A DNA stretch of 64,000 nt from assembly GCF_015390235.1 (NCBI RefSeq), contig NZ_VUOH01000004.1, positions 186,001-250,000 on the forward strand, given 5' to 3'. Below are positions 15,770 through 24,110 of this stretch, in pieces. The notes beneath the pieces are model-generated. The model saw nothing but the letters and a program-made list of their open reading frames with translations, made no database searches and was not told the origin of the DNA. Every line of letters starts with the position of its first letter. The stretch's first letter is position 1. This DNA comes from Quadrisphaera sp. INWT6. Lineage in GTDB: Bacteria; Actinomycetota; Actinomycetes; Actinomycetales; Quadrisphaeraceae. A program made the translations under genes and the position numbers.

Positions 15770-17476
15770 GTGGACGAGGTGGAGCGCGTCCTCGGCGGTC
15801 GCTACGAGGTCGGCGAGCTGCTCGGCCGCGGCGGCATGGCGGAGGTCCGCGCCGGCCTCGACCAGCGGCTCGGACGCCGCGTCGCCATCAAGCAGCTGCG
15901 CCCCGAGCTGGCTGCCGACCCCGTGCTCCAGGCCCGCTTCCGCCGCGAGGCCCGGTCGGTGGCCGGGCTGAACCACCCCGCGGTCGTCGCCGTCCACGAC
16001 TCGGGCGAGGACGTGAGCACCGACGCCGACGGCGCCGCGGTCCGCACCCCCTACATCGTCATGGAGCTCGTGCCCGGCCGGACGGTGCGCGACCTGCTCG
16101 ACGACGCCGGCGGAGCGGGCCTGGGCACCCGGCGCGCGGTGGAGGTCGCGGCCGGGGTCCTCACCGCGCTGCAGGTCGCCCACGACGCCGGCATCGTCCA
16201 CCGCGACGTCAAGCCCGCCAACGTCATGGTCACGCCCGACGGCGGCGTCAAGGTGATGGACTTCGGCATCGCCCGCTCCGTCGTGGACTCCTCCGCGACG
16301 GTGACGCAGACCGACTCCGTCATGGGCACCGCGCTGTACCTCTCCCCGGAGCAGGCCCGTGGAGAGGTGGTCGACGCCCGCACCGACCAGTACTCCTGCG
16401 CCTGCCTGCTCTACGAGGCGCTGACGGGCCGTCCGCCGTTCACCGGCGACTACCCCGTGGCCGTCGCCTACCAGCACGTGAGCGAGCCCCCGCGTCCGCC
16501 GAGCGCCGTCGACCGGGCCGTCAGCCCCGAGCTCGACCGCGTCGTCCTCAAGGCGCTGTCCAAGCACCGCGACGACCGCTACGACGACGCGCACCAGTTC
16601 CGCGACGACCTGCTCGCCGCCGCAGCCGGCCGCGCCGTCCTGGCACCGCCCGCACTGCCCGCACTGCGTGCGCTGCCCGCGCTGCCGCCCGCCCCGCGCC
16701 GGGGCAAGCGCGCGCTGGTGGCGCTCGCGGCGACGCTCCTCCTGGCCGTGGTGTCCCTGAGCGGGTGGCAGCCCCGGTCGTCGGACGACCAGCGCGAGCA
16801 GACGAGCTCCGCGGTGGCCGGTACCGCGCCGTCCACCGGGCAGTCCACTGCGCCCTCCGCCGCTGCTTCCACGGGGGTCCAGGTGGTCAGCCGCACCTCC
16901 GCGGTGCTGGGGACCGTGTCGCCAGCGGCCGTGACGAGCACTCCTCCGGGCGCGGTCGCCAGCAGCGACCCCAGCACGGGCACCGCCCCCGCCCCGGACG
17001 GCGCTGTCGACCCCACCCCGGCCTCCGGCCGAGCGACGGCCGCGGACCAGGACGCCGGGCCCACCGCCGACACCACCACTCCGACGACCGGGGGCAGCGG
17101 CCAGTCCTCTGGCCAGTCGTCTAGGCAATCGGCCCGCCAGGTGCCCGGGGGAGGGCAGAGCCCGCCTGCTGGTCCTTCGACGCCGTCCACTGGGGCGAGC
17201 ACGTCACCGGCGAGGAGCGGCGCCACCCCCGCGCCGTCGACCAGCGCTGCCGCTGCCGGAGGAACTGTCCAGCAGCCGCCGTCCGAGGACGTGGGCCAGG
17301 GGCAGGGGCAGGGGCAGAGCCAGGGCCGTGGACAGGGACAGGGACAGGGACAGGGGCAGGGCCAGGGCCAGGGCGCAGGAGGCGCTGCAGCCGCGGTCCG
17401 CGAGGGCGCGCAGCAGCAGGGCCCGGGCAACAACCCGGGGCAGGGGCAAGGCCGGGGGAGCGACAAGAAGGGCTGA
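15770..17476 (+). CDS. Membrane Ser/Thr protein kinase (PknB-like) with Gly-Gln-rich ectodomain
   Basis: 568 residues. The kinase domain is complete: glycine loop LLGRGGMAEV, ATP lysine in VAIKQL (about K41), catalytic HRDVKPANVM (D146), DFGIA (D164), and the activation segment ending GTALYLSPEQARGE. One membrane helix lies at about 315-334. The outer part is a long Ser/Thr/Pro linker followed by a Gly-Gln repeat tract at about 510-537, with no PASTA domain. Start: GTG at 15770 is preferred over 15764 because GGGAGG sits 6 bases before it. It probably signals from the envelope. Its ligand is unknown. Confidence 0.85.
   Translation: MDEVERVLGGRYEVGELLGRGGMAEVRAGLDQRLGRRVAIKQLRPELAADPVLQARFRREARSVAGLNHPAVVAVHDSGEDVSTDADGAAVRTPYIVMELVPGRTVRDLLDDAGGAGLGTRRAVEVAAGVLTALQVAHDAGIVHRDVKPANVMVTPDGGVKVMDFGIARSVVDSSATVTQTDSVMGTALYLSPEQARGEVVDARTDQYSCACLLYEALTGRPPFTGDYPVAVAYQHVSEPPRPPSAVDRAVSPELDRVVLKALSKHRDDRYDDAHQFRDDLLAAAAGRAVLAPPALPALRALPALPPAPRRGKRALVALAATLLLAVVSLSGWQPRSSDDQREQTSSAVAGTAPSTGQSTAPSAAASTGVQVVSRTSAVLGTVSPAAVTSTPPGAVASSDPSTGTAPAPDGAVDPTPASGRATAADQDAGPTADTTTPTTGGSGQSSGQSSRQSARQVPGGGQSPPAGPSTPSTGASTSPARSGATPAPSTSAAAAGGTVQQPPSEDVGQGQGQGQSQGRGQGQGQGQGQGQGQGAGGAAAAVREGAQQQGPGNNPGQGQGRGSDKKG
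17291..17379 (+). repeat. Hexamer tract encoding Gly-Gln repeats
   Basis: Degenerate GGGCAG/GGACAG/GGCCAG hexamers, about 14 copies, inside the kinase gene. They encode alternating Gly and Gln with occasional Ser and Arg. Direct repeats of this kind can change copy number by slippage without loss of frame. Confidence 0.8.
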
Positions 17477-17667
17477 TCGGGTGGTGCGCGCCGCTGCCGC
17501 TCCGGTCCCGGCGGCGTGCGGCAGGGTGTCGCCGTGCTGAGGCGAGAGCATGACCCGGCGCTGGACGCCTTCGACCGCGGGTGCCGTCGATCTCGGTCAG
17601 GTCTCGAGGCGGGCAGCGTGCCAGGGACGCAGCACGGGGGCGACGGCTGGTCATCTGCTCCAGCGGC

Positions 17668-18408
17668 TCACATCGGGTAGGGCTCGTAGCGGTCGGCGCC
17701 CGTGGACGGCCGGAACACCTCGCGGTGCCCGAGCTCGTCCTCGAAGACGACCCGGTCGCCGGTGAAGGCCGCCCAGCCGCGCTGGTAGGGCGCGCCCCAT
17801 CCCGGGGGAGGCCCGCCCGCGCCGTCGTCCAGCGCGCCGGCCTCGCGCACCCACGGGCCGAAGGTACCGGTGGGGTCGTCGAGCCACTGCACGCCGCACT
17901 CGGTGTACAGGCTGATCGCGAGCCGACCCCGATCGTCGGTGACCCGCCCGTACGGGTCCAGGGGCACGAGCTCGCCGCCGTCGGTGGCCTGCAGGGTGAG
18001 CCAGTGGTTGTCGGGGTCGCAGCGCGGTCCGTTCGGCTGCACCAGCACCGGCGTGTGCGTCCCGGAGCCGCGGTACACGACCGCACCGTCCGGGCCGCGG
18101 GCCTCGACGGCGACGGCCACCGGCTCGTCGTCGAGGTCGACGTCGCCGTGGACCTCCAGGGGACCGTCGGAGTTCGTCGTGAGCGTCGTGGTGGTCGTGA
18201 GGCCGACGTCGGGCAGCGCCAGGACGACGTCGTAGTCACCGCCCTCGAAGGGCAGGACGCGGGTGAGGTCGACGCTCATGACCTCGAACACGCCGACGTC
18301 GGTGCAGGAGTGCCCGCCGAGGTGGTCGTCGAGATCCCTGACGGCGGAGCAGCCCGCCAGCGCCAGCGCGCAGGCGGCCGTCGCGGCGGCTGTGGCAGTC
18401 CGTCGCAC
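17668..18408 (-). CDS. Lipoprotein of unknown function
   Basis: 246 residues. Lipoprotein signal: VRRTATAAATAACALALAGCS with the lipobox LAGC. The mature part has a Cys in GGHSCTDVGVFEVMSV, several beta strands (VVLALPDVGLTTTTTLTT, VAVAVEARGPDGAVVYRGSG), a second Cys in NGPRCDPDNHW and a third in LYTECGVQWLDD. It ends with FRPSTGADRYEPYPM. No family recognised. Start: GTG at 18408, led by GAGGAG 6 bases upstream, in the same GAGGAGCGCACC leader as the gene at 5270. Expected on the outer face of the membrane. Confidence 0.7.
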   Translation of the reverse strand: MRRTATAAATAACALALAGCSAVRDLDDHLGGHSCTDVGVFEVMSVDLTRVLPFEGGDYDVVLALPDVGLTTTTTLTTNSDGPLEVHGDVDLDDEPVAVAVEARGPDGAVVYRGSGTHTPVLVQPNGPRCDPDNHWLTLQATDGGELVPLDPYGRVTDDRGRLAISLYTECGVQWLDDPTGTFGPWVREAGALDDGAGGPPPGWGAPYQRGWAAFTGDRVVFEDELGHREVFRPSTGADRYEPYPM

Positions 18409-18505
18409 GGTGCGCTCCTCGGTCCCGTCGTGGTGGGTGCCGTCCTCAGGACGGACGGCACCCACCTCCACGACGCTCTCGACCGGATCTCCGTTGCACC
18501 GGCCC

Positions 18506-19030
18506 TCAGGCCCCGTCGGCGACGATCCGGCGCAGGTGACGGCGCTGCAGCCACGCCACCACGACGACCGCCGCGAAGAAGACCACCTTGAGCCACCACC
18601 ACGGGCTGCGCGTCACGGCGAACCACCCCGCGACCACGGACAGCGCGACGCACAGGGTCGTGCCCCACACCCGCTGCCCTTCCAGCACCTCCAGGCGGTG
18701 CTGGGCCAGCTGGACCCGGGCGAGCCGCGCGCCCTCGTCATCAGGTCGGCCACCGCGCCACCGCAGGCTCCGCTGAGCGGACCTGAGCGCTTCGCCCCCG
18801 CCGTCGCCGGCGGCCCGTGCCCTCCGCCGGGACCGAGCGGCGTAGGGGCCCATGACCGCGCCGAAGAGGACGCCGGCCACGGCAGCACCCGGGGCAGCTG
18901 CGGGCCAGGGCTGCCCCTGCGCCGTGGAGAAGAGGCCCATCCCGAGCGCGAAGAGGGCGCCCATGACGACGCTCAGGACCCAGCCCGGTGCGTCGTTCCA
19001 CCGCGTCAGCACGGGCAGAGCGTGATCCAC
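18506..19030 (-). CDS. Four-helix membrane protein with cytoplasmic coiled segment
   Basis: 174 residues. Two N-terminal helices (WVLSVVMGALFALGMGLF and AAPGAAVAGVLFGAVMG) are followed by a basic-acidic cytoplasmic part (RSRRRARAAGDGGGEALRSAQRSLRW, then ARVQLAQHRLEVL) and two C-terminal helices (TLCVALSVVAGWFAV, WWWLKVVFFAAVVVVAWL). Start: GTG at 19030. It is likely in an operon with the PH-like gene that ends 16 bp upstream. Function unknown. Confidence 0.65.
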   Translation of the reverse strand: MDHALPVLTRWNDAPGWVLSVVMGALFALGMGLFSTAQGQPWPAAAPGAAVAGVLFGAVMGPYAARSRRRARAAGDGGGEALRSAQRSLRWRGGRPDDEGARLARVQLAQHRLEVLEGQRVWGTTLCVALSVVAGWFAVTRSPWWWLKVVFFAAVVVVAWLQRRHLRRIVADGA

Positions 19031-19045
19031 GCGTCATTGACGACG

Positions 19046-19603
19046 TCAGCGAGGGCGCCCCGTGGTCCACCCGCGCCGGAAAGGGCCTTCCCAGCCGTCG
19101 TCACCGCTCCTCGGCAGCGGCGGTGTGGAGGACGACGCAGCTCCACCACCGCGCGGCCCGGGCCGGGCCTGGAGGAGGCGGCCAGCAGCGGCTGCGGGGA
19201 CACCGGGGAGCCCCAGTCGTCCGCCGCCACGCAGGAGCAGGGCGGGGTCGCCCGTCCACCGGTCCGCGACCTCCACATCGGTGACCTCCTCCCAGGCGAC
19301 CGAGCGTCGGCCGCCGGTCAGGCCGGTCCTGACGTGCACCCCTGCACCGTCCAGGAGCGTCTGAGGCCCCCACCGCCACATCGTGAGCCTGACCAGCACG
19401 TTGACCACCACGGTCATGGCCGCGTAGACGGCGACCTGCACGGCACCTTCGGTGCTGCCGCTGCGGTAGCGGACCGCGACCCAGCCTCCCAGGAGCAGGA
19501 CCCCCACGACGGCGAGCCACAGCACGATGCGTCGTTCTCGCGGTGTCTCCGCCCGAGCCGCGCGGTAGGTGCCGAACAGCTCCTCGACCTCGGCCGCGTC
19601 CAC
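19046..19603 (-). CDS. Membrane protein with PH-like domain, paralogue of the 1881-2486 gene
   Basis: 185 residues. Two membrane helices (IVLWLAVVGVLLLGGWVAV and VAVYAAMTVVVNVLVRL) precede a PH-like strand domain (TLLDGAGVHVRTGLTGGRRSVAWEEVTDVEV). The end reads GWEGPFRRGWTTGRPR, close to DLDGPFRRGRTTR in the other copy. This shared tail with an otherwise diverged body suggests a functional C-terminal motif or old duplication. Start: GTG at 19603. It is co-directional with the four-helix gene. Confidence 0.7.
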   Translation of the reverse strand: MDAAEVEELFGTYRAARAETPRERRIVLWLAVVGVLLLGGWVAVRYRSGSTEGAVQVAVYAAMTVVVNVLVRLTMWRWGPQTLLDGAGVHVRTGLTGGRRSVAWEEVTDVEVADRWTGDPALLLRGGGRLGLPGVPAAAAGRLLQARPGPRGGGAASSSTPPLPRSGDDGWEGPFRRGWTTGRPR

Positions 19604-19696
19604 GGTCGCAGCATGGCTGGCCCTGTCCGCGCCGTCCACGCAGCCTCCCGCGCCGACGGAGGTCCTGCGCCACCTAGCCTGTGCCGGGGAGGCACC

Positions 19697-20104
19697 ATGA
19701 CCACGCAGGTCCCGCGCGATGCACCGCCGCGGTCGCGAGCGGCCGCCGGGCTGTGGACGGCGCTGGTGGCCGGTCTCAGTGCTGCCGCGTGGTGGGTCTG
19801 GCTGTCCTGGGCCGAAGACCGACTGGAGCTGGCCACGTGGCAGGTCGCCGGGGTGGTCCTCACCCTGCTCGGGGCCGTCGTGGTCGGTGTCCTGCGCCTG
19901 GGGCCGGCGCGCGCGTGGCTGCTGACCACCGTTCCCTTCGCCGCCCTCGGCGCCTGGTCCCTCGTCGGCAGCGACCCCCTCGGGGCGATCGGCGCCGTGG
20001 TCTGGGTCGGCCTGGTGGTGACGGGGGTCAGCGCCCTGGTGGCGCTCGTCCTCGGGATCCGGTCGCTGGTCGCGGCTCGCCAGTCGGGCCGGCGCCCGGC
20101 CTGA
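19697..20104 (+). CDS. Four-helix membrane protein
   Basis: 135 residues, start ATG at 19697 with GGGGAGG 7 bases upstream. Helices: LWTALVAGLSAAAWWVWLSW, VAGVVLTLLGAVVVGVL, WLLTTVPFAALGAWSLV and IGAVVWVGLVVTGVSALVALVLGI, then a basic tail. No conserved motif was identified. It is divergent from the PH-like gene and upstream of another small membrane protein on the same strand. Confidence 0.65.
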   Translation: MTTQVPRDAPPRSRAAAGLWTALVAGLSAAAWWVWLSWAEDRLELATWQVAGVVLTLLGAVVVGVLRLGPARAWLLTTVPFAALGAWSLVGSDPLGAIGAVVWVGLVVTGVSALVALVLGIRSLVAARQSGRRPA

Positions 20105-20191
20105 TCTCCACCGCACCGGGGGAGTCGGCAGGCACCTGGGCAGGAGACGGGTGAGCTGCCGGGCCCAGGCGAGCAGCCGGCGACGGCTCCA

Positions 20192-20617
20192 GTGCGCTTG
20201 GGTGGGGCTGTTGTGCTCTCTCCGCTGCCCGTCACCAAGGCGGCGTGCGCTCTCATGGCGCCGGCGGCAGCGCTGGTGGCCGGCATGCTGGTCCTCGACC
20301 CGCCGGTCCCCGTGGTCAGCCAGGCTGCGGCCGTCCCCCTGGCGGTGCTGGCGGTGGTGGTGCTCGTGCGCTCGCCACGGCTGCAGGTCCGGTGCGACTC
20401 GCGCGGGGTCACGGTCCGCGGCGTCCTGTGGTCGCGGACGATCCCGCGCCGCGCCGTCGTGGCCGTCACCGACTGGCCGGCGGTCGTCTGGCACGACACC
20501 CGTGGTCGGCGCCGGTGGACGCCCATCAGCTTCCTCCCGGTCAGCGGGCGCGTGGCGGGCTTCGTCCTCCGCCACGACCAGAGGGAGATCGCTCGCCTCC
20601 GCAGGTGGACGCGCTGA
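20192..20617 (+). CDS. Small membrane protein with PH-like strand domain
   Basis: About 141 residues. Two hydrophobic segments (CALMAPAAALVAGMLVL and AAAVPLAVLAVVVLV) are followed by a strand-rich part (LQVRCDSRGVTVRGVLWSRTIPRRAVVAVTDWPAVVWHDTRGRRRWTPI) of the same topology as the PH-like proteins at 1881 and 19046 but without their tail. Start: GTG at 20192 is assumed; GTG at 20213 is also possible. Function unknown. Confidence 0.55.
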   Translation: MRLGGAVVLSPLPVTKAACALMAPAAALVAGMLVLDPPVPVVSQAAAVPLAVLAVVVLVRSPRLQVRCDSRGVTVRGVLWSRTIPRRAVVAVTDWPAVVWHDTRGRRRWTPISFLPVSGRVAGFVLRHDQREIARLRRWTR

Positions 20618-20829
20618 CCGTCACCTCGCCCGGGGAGGGGCGGGATGACGTGCGGGCCCTGCGCACCATCCACGCCCGCACGACCTGGCTGGCGTCGAAG
20701 GTCCCGAGCCCGTCCGTGCCCACGTGCAGCACGGAGAGCCGCTCGGGGCGCTCGTCCAGCACGACCTGGGGGCGGTGTCGGCGTCCACGGCCGCGGGCAG
20801 GCAGGTCGAACGCCGGCGGACCAGGACGG

Positions 20830-21258
20830 TCAGTGCGTCACCAGCTCCGGGGCGATCTCCGCCAGGTGGGTGCGCACGGCCTGTTCCAGACGGGTGGTGG
20901 GGGCGACCTCGAAGAAGTCCGCGTCGAGCTGCTCCCACAGCAGTGCGTCCGCGGGGCTGATCTCCTCTTGACCCGTCGGGCGGAACCGCAGGTACTCCTC
21001 GCGGGCGCGCGTGATGAGGGCGGCGACGTCGGGCAGGTCGAGCCACAGGAGGCCTGCGACGGCGTCGTCGACGGCTCGCAGGTCGTCGGTGGAGAACAGG
21101 TTCTCGACGGCTCCGCCGACCAGACCACCGTTCTCAGCGATGCCGTGGAGAGCCAGCACAGCCCCCAGGGCGCGCAGACCGGGAAGGGCGCGGAGGTCCG
21201 CGCGCTGGTAGGCGCAGACGGCCCTCTCGTGGAGCGCGTCGATCAGGGGGTCGGACAT
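20830..21258 (-). CDS. DUF4375 (DMP19-like) family protein
   Basis: 142 residues, all-helical: VCAYQRADLRALPGLRALGAVLALHGIAENGGLVGGAVENLF with the NGG turn typical of DMP19-like proteins, then DDAVAGLLWLDLPDVAALITRARE and LLWEQLDADFF. DMP19 itself is a DNA-mimic from Neisseria, but the actinobacterial relatives are untested. It ends beside a low-information stretch of about 210 bp (20618-20829). Start: ATG or GTG at 21258. Confidence 0.65.
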   Translation of the reverse strand: MSDPLIDALHERAVCAYQRADLRALPGLRALGAVLALHGIAENGGLVGGAVENLFSTDDLRAVDDAVAGLLWLDLPDVAALITRAREEYLRFRPTGQEEISPADALLWEQLDADFFEVAPTTRLEQAVRTHLAEIAPELVTH

Positions 21259-21360
21259 CGGCGTCCTCTCGCGTGGCCGGGCCCGACGGGACGGCCTGCC
21301 TGATCATGACGGAACCGGCACCGGTCGAGCGATACCGGTCGGTCTTCCTGGTCTCTGACC

Positions 21361-21453
21361 ATGAGCGCGGCGTTCGGCATCGGCCTGACGGGAGCGGTGC
21401 TGACCCTGGTGGGTCTGGCCCTCCCGCCGCTCCTGGGCGCCCTGCTGGGCTGA
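21361..21453 (+). CDS. Possible 30-residue hydrophobic peptide
   Basis: ATG at 21361 opens a 30-codon frame, wholly hydrophobic (AFGIGLTGAVLTLVGLALPPLLGALLG), in the gap between two genes of the other strand. Third positions are GC-rich. There is no good ribosome site, so it is a weak call. A 15-bp tandem pair (CCGCTGACCAGCTCC) follows at 21457-21486. Confidence 0.3.
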   Translation: MSAAFGIGLTGAVLTLVGLALPPLLGALLG

Positions 21454-21495
21454 CGTCCGCTGACCAGCTCCCCGCTGACCAGCTCCCGGCGTGGG

Positions 21496-22326
21496 TCACT
21501 GCCGGCCGTCGTCGACCTCCGCAGCCTGCTGGGCCAGGGCAGACCGGCTGCGCAGCTGCTCGAGCGCCAGCGCGTCACCGTCGAGGACCGCGGCGACCTC
21601 CGCGAGGAGCCTGGGCGCCAGCCGGGGGTTGACGTCCAGCACGGCGCTCATTTGGTGCCACGCCGGCAGCACGTCCTCGACGTCCTCGACGCCACGACCG
21701 TGCGCTCGACGCCGGTACAGCTCGGCGACGCCCTCGACCACGTCGTCACCGGTCCCCGCGGGGTCGGTCAGGCGCCTGACAGCCTCCACCCGCAGCCTGT
21801 CGACGTCGTCCCACCCGTCCAGGTGGCGCAGGACCAGCTCGTGCAGGCTCGGGTCTGACAGCGCCCCGGCTGCCTCCAGCTCGAGCCAGCGGAGGCCGCC
21901 GTCGGCGCGCGACAGCGCCTCGCGCACTGCCGGCAGCGCGCGGGCGTCCTGGCGGTGGGCCAGCCCCACGAGGGCTTCGCAGCGGGTGTCGGTGTGCTCG
22001 TCGTGGAGGCGCTCGGCCAGCGCCTGGCGCACCTCGGGGGTGTCCACCTCCCGCCACTGCACGCCGAGGGCGAAGCACGCCCAGTCCCGGACGTCGGGGT
22101 CCGGGTCGCGCGTCAGGCCGGTCACCGCATCGACCGCAGCCGGGGCAGGCGGCTCCCCGCCGAGCATCAGTGGCAGCTCGCGGGCCGTCGCGGCACGCAC
22201 CCGGGGGTCGGGGTGCGAGGCCAGGGCGCAGACCGCGGCGACGTCCTCCGCGTCGGCGCGGTCGACGGCTCCGCTCAGCGCCGGGCCGTCGAAGATCCCG
22301 GCGGACAGCAGGTCGGCGACGTCCAC
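21496..22326 (-). CDS. HEAT-repeat protein
   Basis: 276 residues in four or more helical repeats with the HEAT pattern, for example ALASHPDPRVRAATAREL, LTRDPDPDVRDWACFALG, LHDEHTDTRCEALVGLA and LSDPSLHELVLRHL. The D-P-x-V-R motifs are those of phycocyanobilin-lyase-type HEAT repeats. Such proteins are scaffolds or binding platforms and need not be enzymes. Start: GTG at 22326, divergent from the gene at 22404. Function unknown. Confidence 0.75.
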   Translation of the reverse strand: MDVADLLSAGIFDGPALSGAVDRADAEDVAAVCALASHPDPRVRAATARELPLMLGGEPPAPAAVDAVTGLTRDPDPDVRDWACFALGVQWREVDTPEVRQALAERLHDEHTDTRCEALVGLAHRQDARALPAVREALSRADGGLRWLELEAAGALSDPSLHELVLRHLDGWDDVDRLRVEAVRRLTDPAGTGDDVVEGVAELYRRRAHGRGVEDVEDVLPAWHQMSAVLDVNPRLAPRLLAEVAAVLDGDALALEQLRSRSALAQQAAEVDDGRQ

Positions 22327-22403
22327 GCCGTCCAGTGTGCTCAGCCGCGGGCTCGGGGTGCGGTGGGGACCGTCGTCCTTCCGGCGCGGTCCATGCTGGC
22401 CCC

Positions 22404-23189
22404 GTGGTCAGGGGTCTGCACGGAGCTCCGGCGAGCGAGGTGACGTGGTACGAGCGCGAGCGCGACATGGGGGTCGTGACGGACCGCTGGCTGCGTGCGG
22501 CCCGCTCGGAGCTGCCCGAGGCGGTGCCGCAGCGGTTCGGAGGCTCGGAGCCGCTGCGCCACCGGTTCGACGCCGAGGGCGAGGCGGGTCTGCGCCGGGC
22601 GTGGGACGCGGCCGACGGGCTCCTGTTCCTCGCGGCGCGGCCGGTGGTGCCCCACGCCGCTCTCGCTGCGGGGCCGCGGTCGGGACGCGCACGGCTCGGT
22701 GACATGGGGGCGCACGTGCTGCGCGTCGCCCTGCCTCCCGACGACCCGCGGCTGCGGGCCTTCGTGGTGGCGCTGACGACCCCGGCGACGGTGTTCGTGT
22801 CGGTCAACGAGCCGCTCCCTCAGCAGTCCGGCAGCGGTCGTGGCGGTCACCGGTACCTCGCCGGACTGGGGCGGTGGCTCGGCCTGCCCGAGGAGCCGCC
22901 GCGCTGGTGCTGGTTCGGCGAGGCCTACACCGGCGCACTGGCGGACCCCGGTAGGAGGCCGCGTCCGTGGCGGTGGCGCGGGCCGAGAGGTGGTGGGGGT
23001 GACGAGCTGCCGCAGCTGGAGCCGGTCTCCGGTGGCGGGCTGTGGACCGGGGGGACGTGGGTCCCGCAGGCGATGCGCGTGGTGGAGGCCGGCCTGGAGC
23101 CGCACGACCAGCAGGCCGACGTCATCCCGTCCGCGGTCGCCCCGGGGCGACCCGTCTGGGCCGGGACGCGACGGCTGCGGGACAGGTGA
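22404..23189 (+). CDS. Hypothetical protein
   Basis: 261 residues, soluble, start GTG at 22404 (GTG at 22440 is possible). It has an N-terminal acidic helix (VTWYERERDMGVVTDRWLRAAR), a central alpha/beta part (LLFLAARPVVPHAALAAG, AHVLRVALPPDDPRLRAFVVALTTPATVFVSV), a glycine-rich region and the closing WVPQAMRVVEAGLEPHDQQADVIPSAV. No family could be named. Tryptophan-rich stretches (GGHRYLAGLGRWLGL, RWCWFGEAYTG) suggest a ligand-binding site. Confidence 0.6.
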   Translation: MVRGLHGAPASEVTWYERERDMGVVTDRWLRAARSELPEAVPQRFGGSEPLRHRFDAEGEAGLRRAWDAADGLLFLAARPVVPHAALAAGPRSGRARLGDMGAHVLRVALPPDDPRLRAFVVALTTPATVFVSVNEPLPQQSGSGRGGHRYLAGLGRWLGLPEEPPRWCWFGEAYTGALADPGRRPRPWRWRGPRGGGGDELPQLEPVSGGGLWTGGTWVPQAMRVVEAGLEPHDQQADVIPSAVAPGRPVWAGTRRLRDR

Positions 23190-23443
23190 CCGCAGGACCC
23201 GGCTCCCTGGGCGTGGTCGACCTCGACCTCCCGCAGTGATGAGGTCGCTCGTCGCGGGCTACCCCGTGATGCCCTCCTGAGCGCCCCGCGTCGCCAGGCG
23301 GCGCTCCACCTCTTCCGCGCTGGTGTCTCCACCCGGGTCATCACCGCCCACCGCTGCCCGAACGGGTCGCCGACCGATCCGAGGCGCAGCTCGAGGTCCG
23401 TGGTCGGACCGCCGGTCCCAGGTGGGCGTGTCAGCATCACGGG

Positions 23444-24109
23444 GTGGCCGAGAGCAAGAAGATCGACCGCACGGAGCGCGCAGCACGAGCGGCAGCAGCC
23501 CGCCAGGAGCAGGAGCGGCGCGAGAAGCGCCGCCGCAACCTCGTCATCGGCCTGACCACCGGTGCCGTCGCGGTGGTGGTGGGCGTGGTCGCGACTGTGA
23601 TCACCGTCTCCACCGCTGATGACCGCCGGATCGGCGAGCTCGCCTCCCAGCCCGTCCAGGGCGTGCAGGAGTACGGCGGCCAGTACGGCAGGGACCTCGG
23701 GCGCGACCACGTCACGACGCCCGTCACGTACGAGCAGACGCCCCCGGTGGGCGGTGACCACGACCAGGTCTGGCAGAACTGCGGCGTCTACACCGACCAG
23801 TCGCAGGTGGCCGACCGCAACGGGGTGCACTCCCTCGAGCACGGTGCGGTGTGGGTCACCTACGACCCGTCGCTGCCCGCCGACCAGGTCGAGACCCTGC
23901 GCGAGGCCGTCTCCGTCAGCGACTACACCCTGCTCAGCCCCTACGAGGGCCTCCCGAGCCCCGTCGTGGCCAGTGCCTGGGGCGAGCAGCTCCAGCTCGA
24001 CAGCCCCGACGACGAGCGGCTCAGGGTGTTCCTCCGCAAGTACGTGCAGGGCCCGCAGACCCCCGAGCCGGGCGCGGCCTGCAGCGGCGGGGTCGGCATC
24101 CCCGCCTGA
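23444..24109 (+). CDS. DUF3105 family membrane protein
   Basis: 221 residues. Cytoplasmic basic N-terminus with a charged coiled stretch (AARQEQERREKRRRN), one helix (LVIGLTTGAVAVVVGVVATVITV), and an external DUF3105 domain: HVTTPVTYEQTPPVGGDHDQVWQNCGVY, VHSLEHGAVWVTYDPSL and VVASAWGEQLQLD. The H/C residues (GGDHD, NCG, LEHG) are conserved in the family and may bind metal. Start: GTG at 23444. A DUF305 gene begins 1 bp after its stop, a frequent actinobacterial pairing. Confidence 0.85.
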   Translation: MAESKKIDRTERAARAAAARQEQERREKRRRNLVIGLTTGAVAVVVGVVATVITVSTADDRRIGELASQPVQGVQEYGGQYGRDLGRDHVTTPVTYEQTPPVGGDHDQVWQNCGVYTDQSQVADRNGVHSLEHGAVWVTYDPSLPADQVETLREAVSVSDYTLLSPYEGLPSPVVASAWGEQLQLDSPDDERLRVFLRKYVQGPQTPEPGAACSGGVGIPA

Positions 24110-24110
24110 C

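Noticed and set aside
21457..21486. 15-bp tandem pair CCGCTGACCAGCTCC
   Set aside because: Only two copies. It contains CGCTGACC but not the 29-bp unit's palindrome, so not counted with that family.
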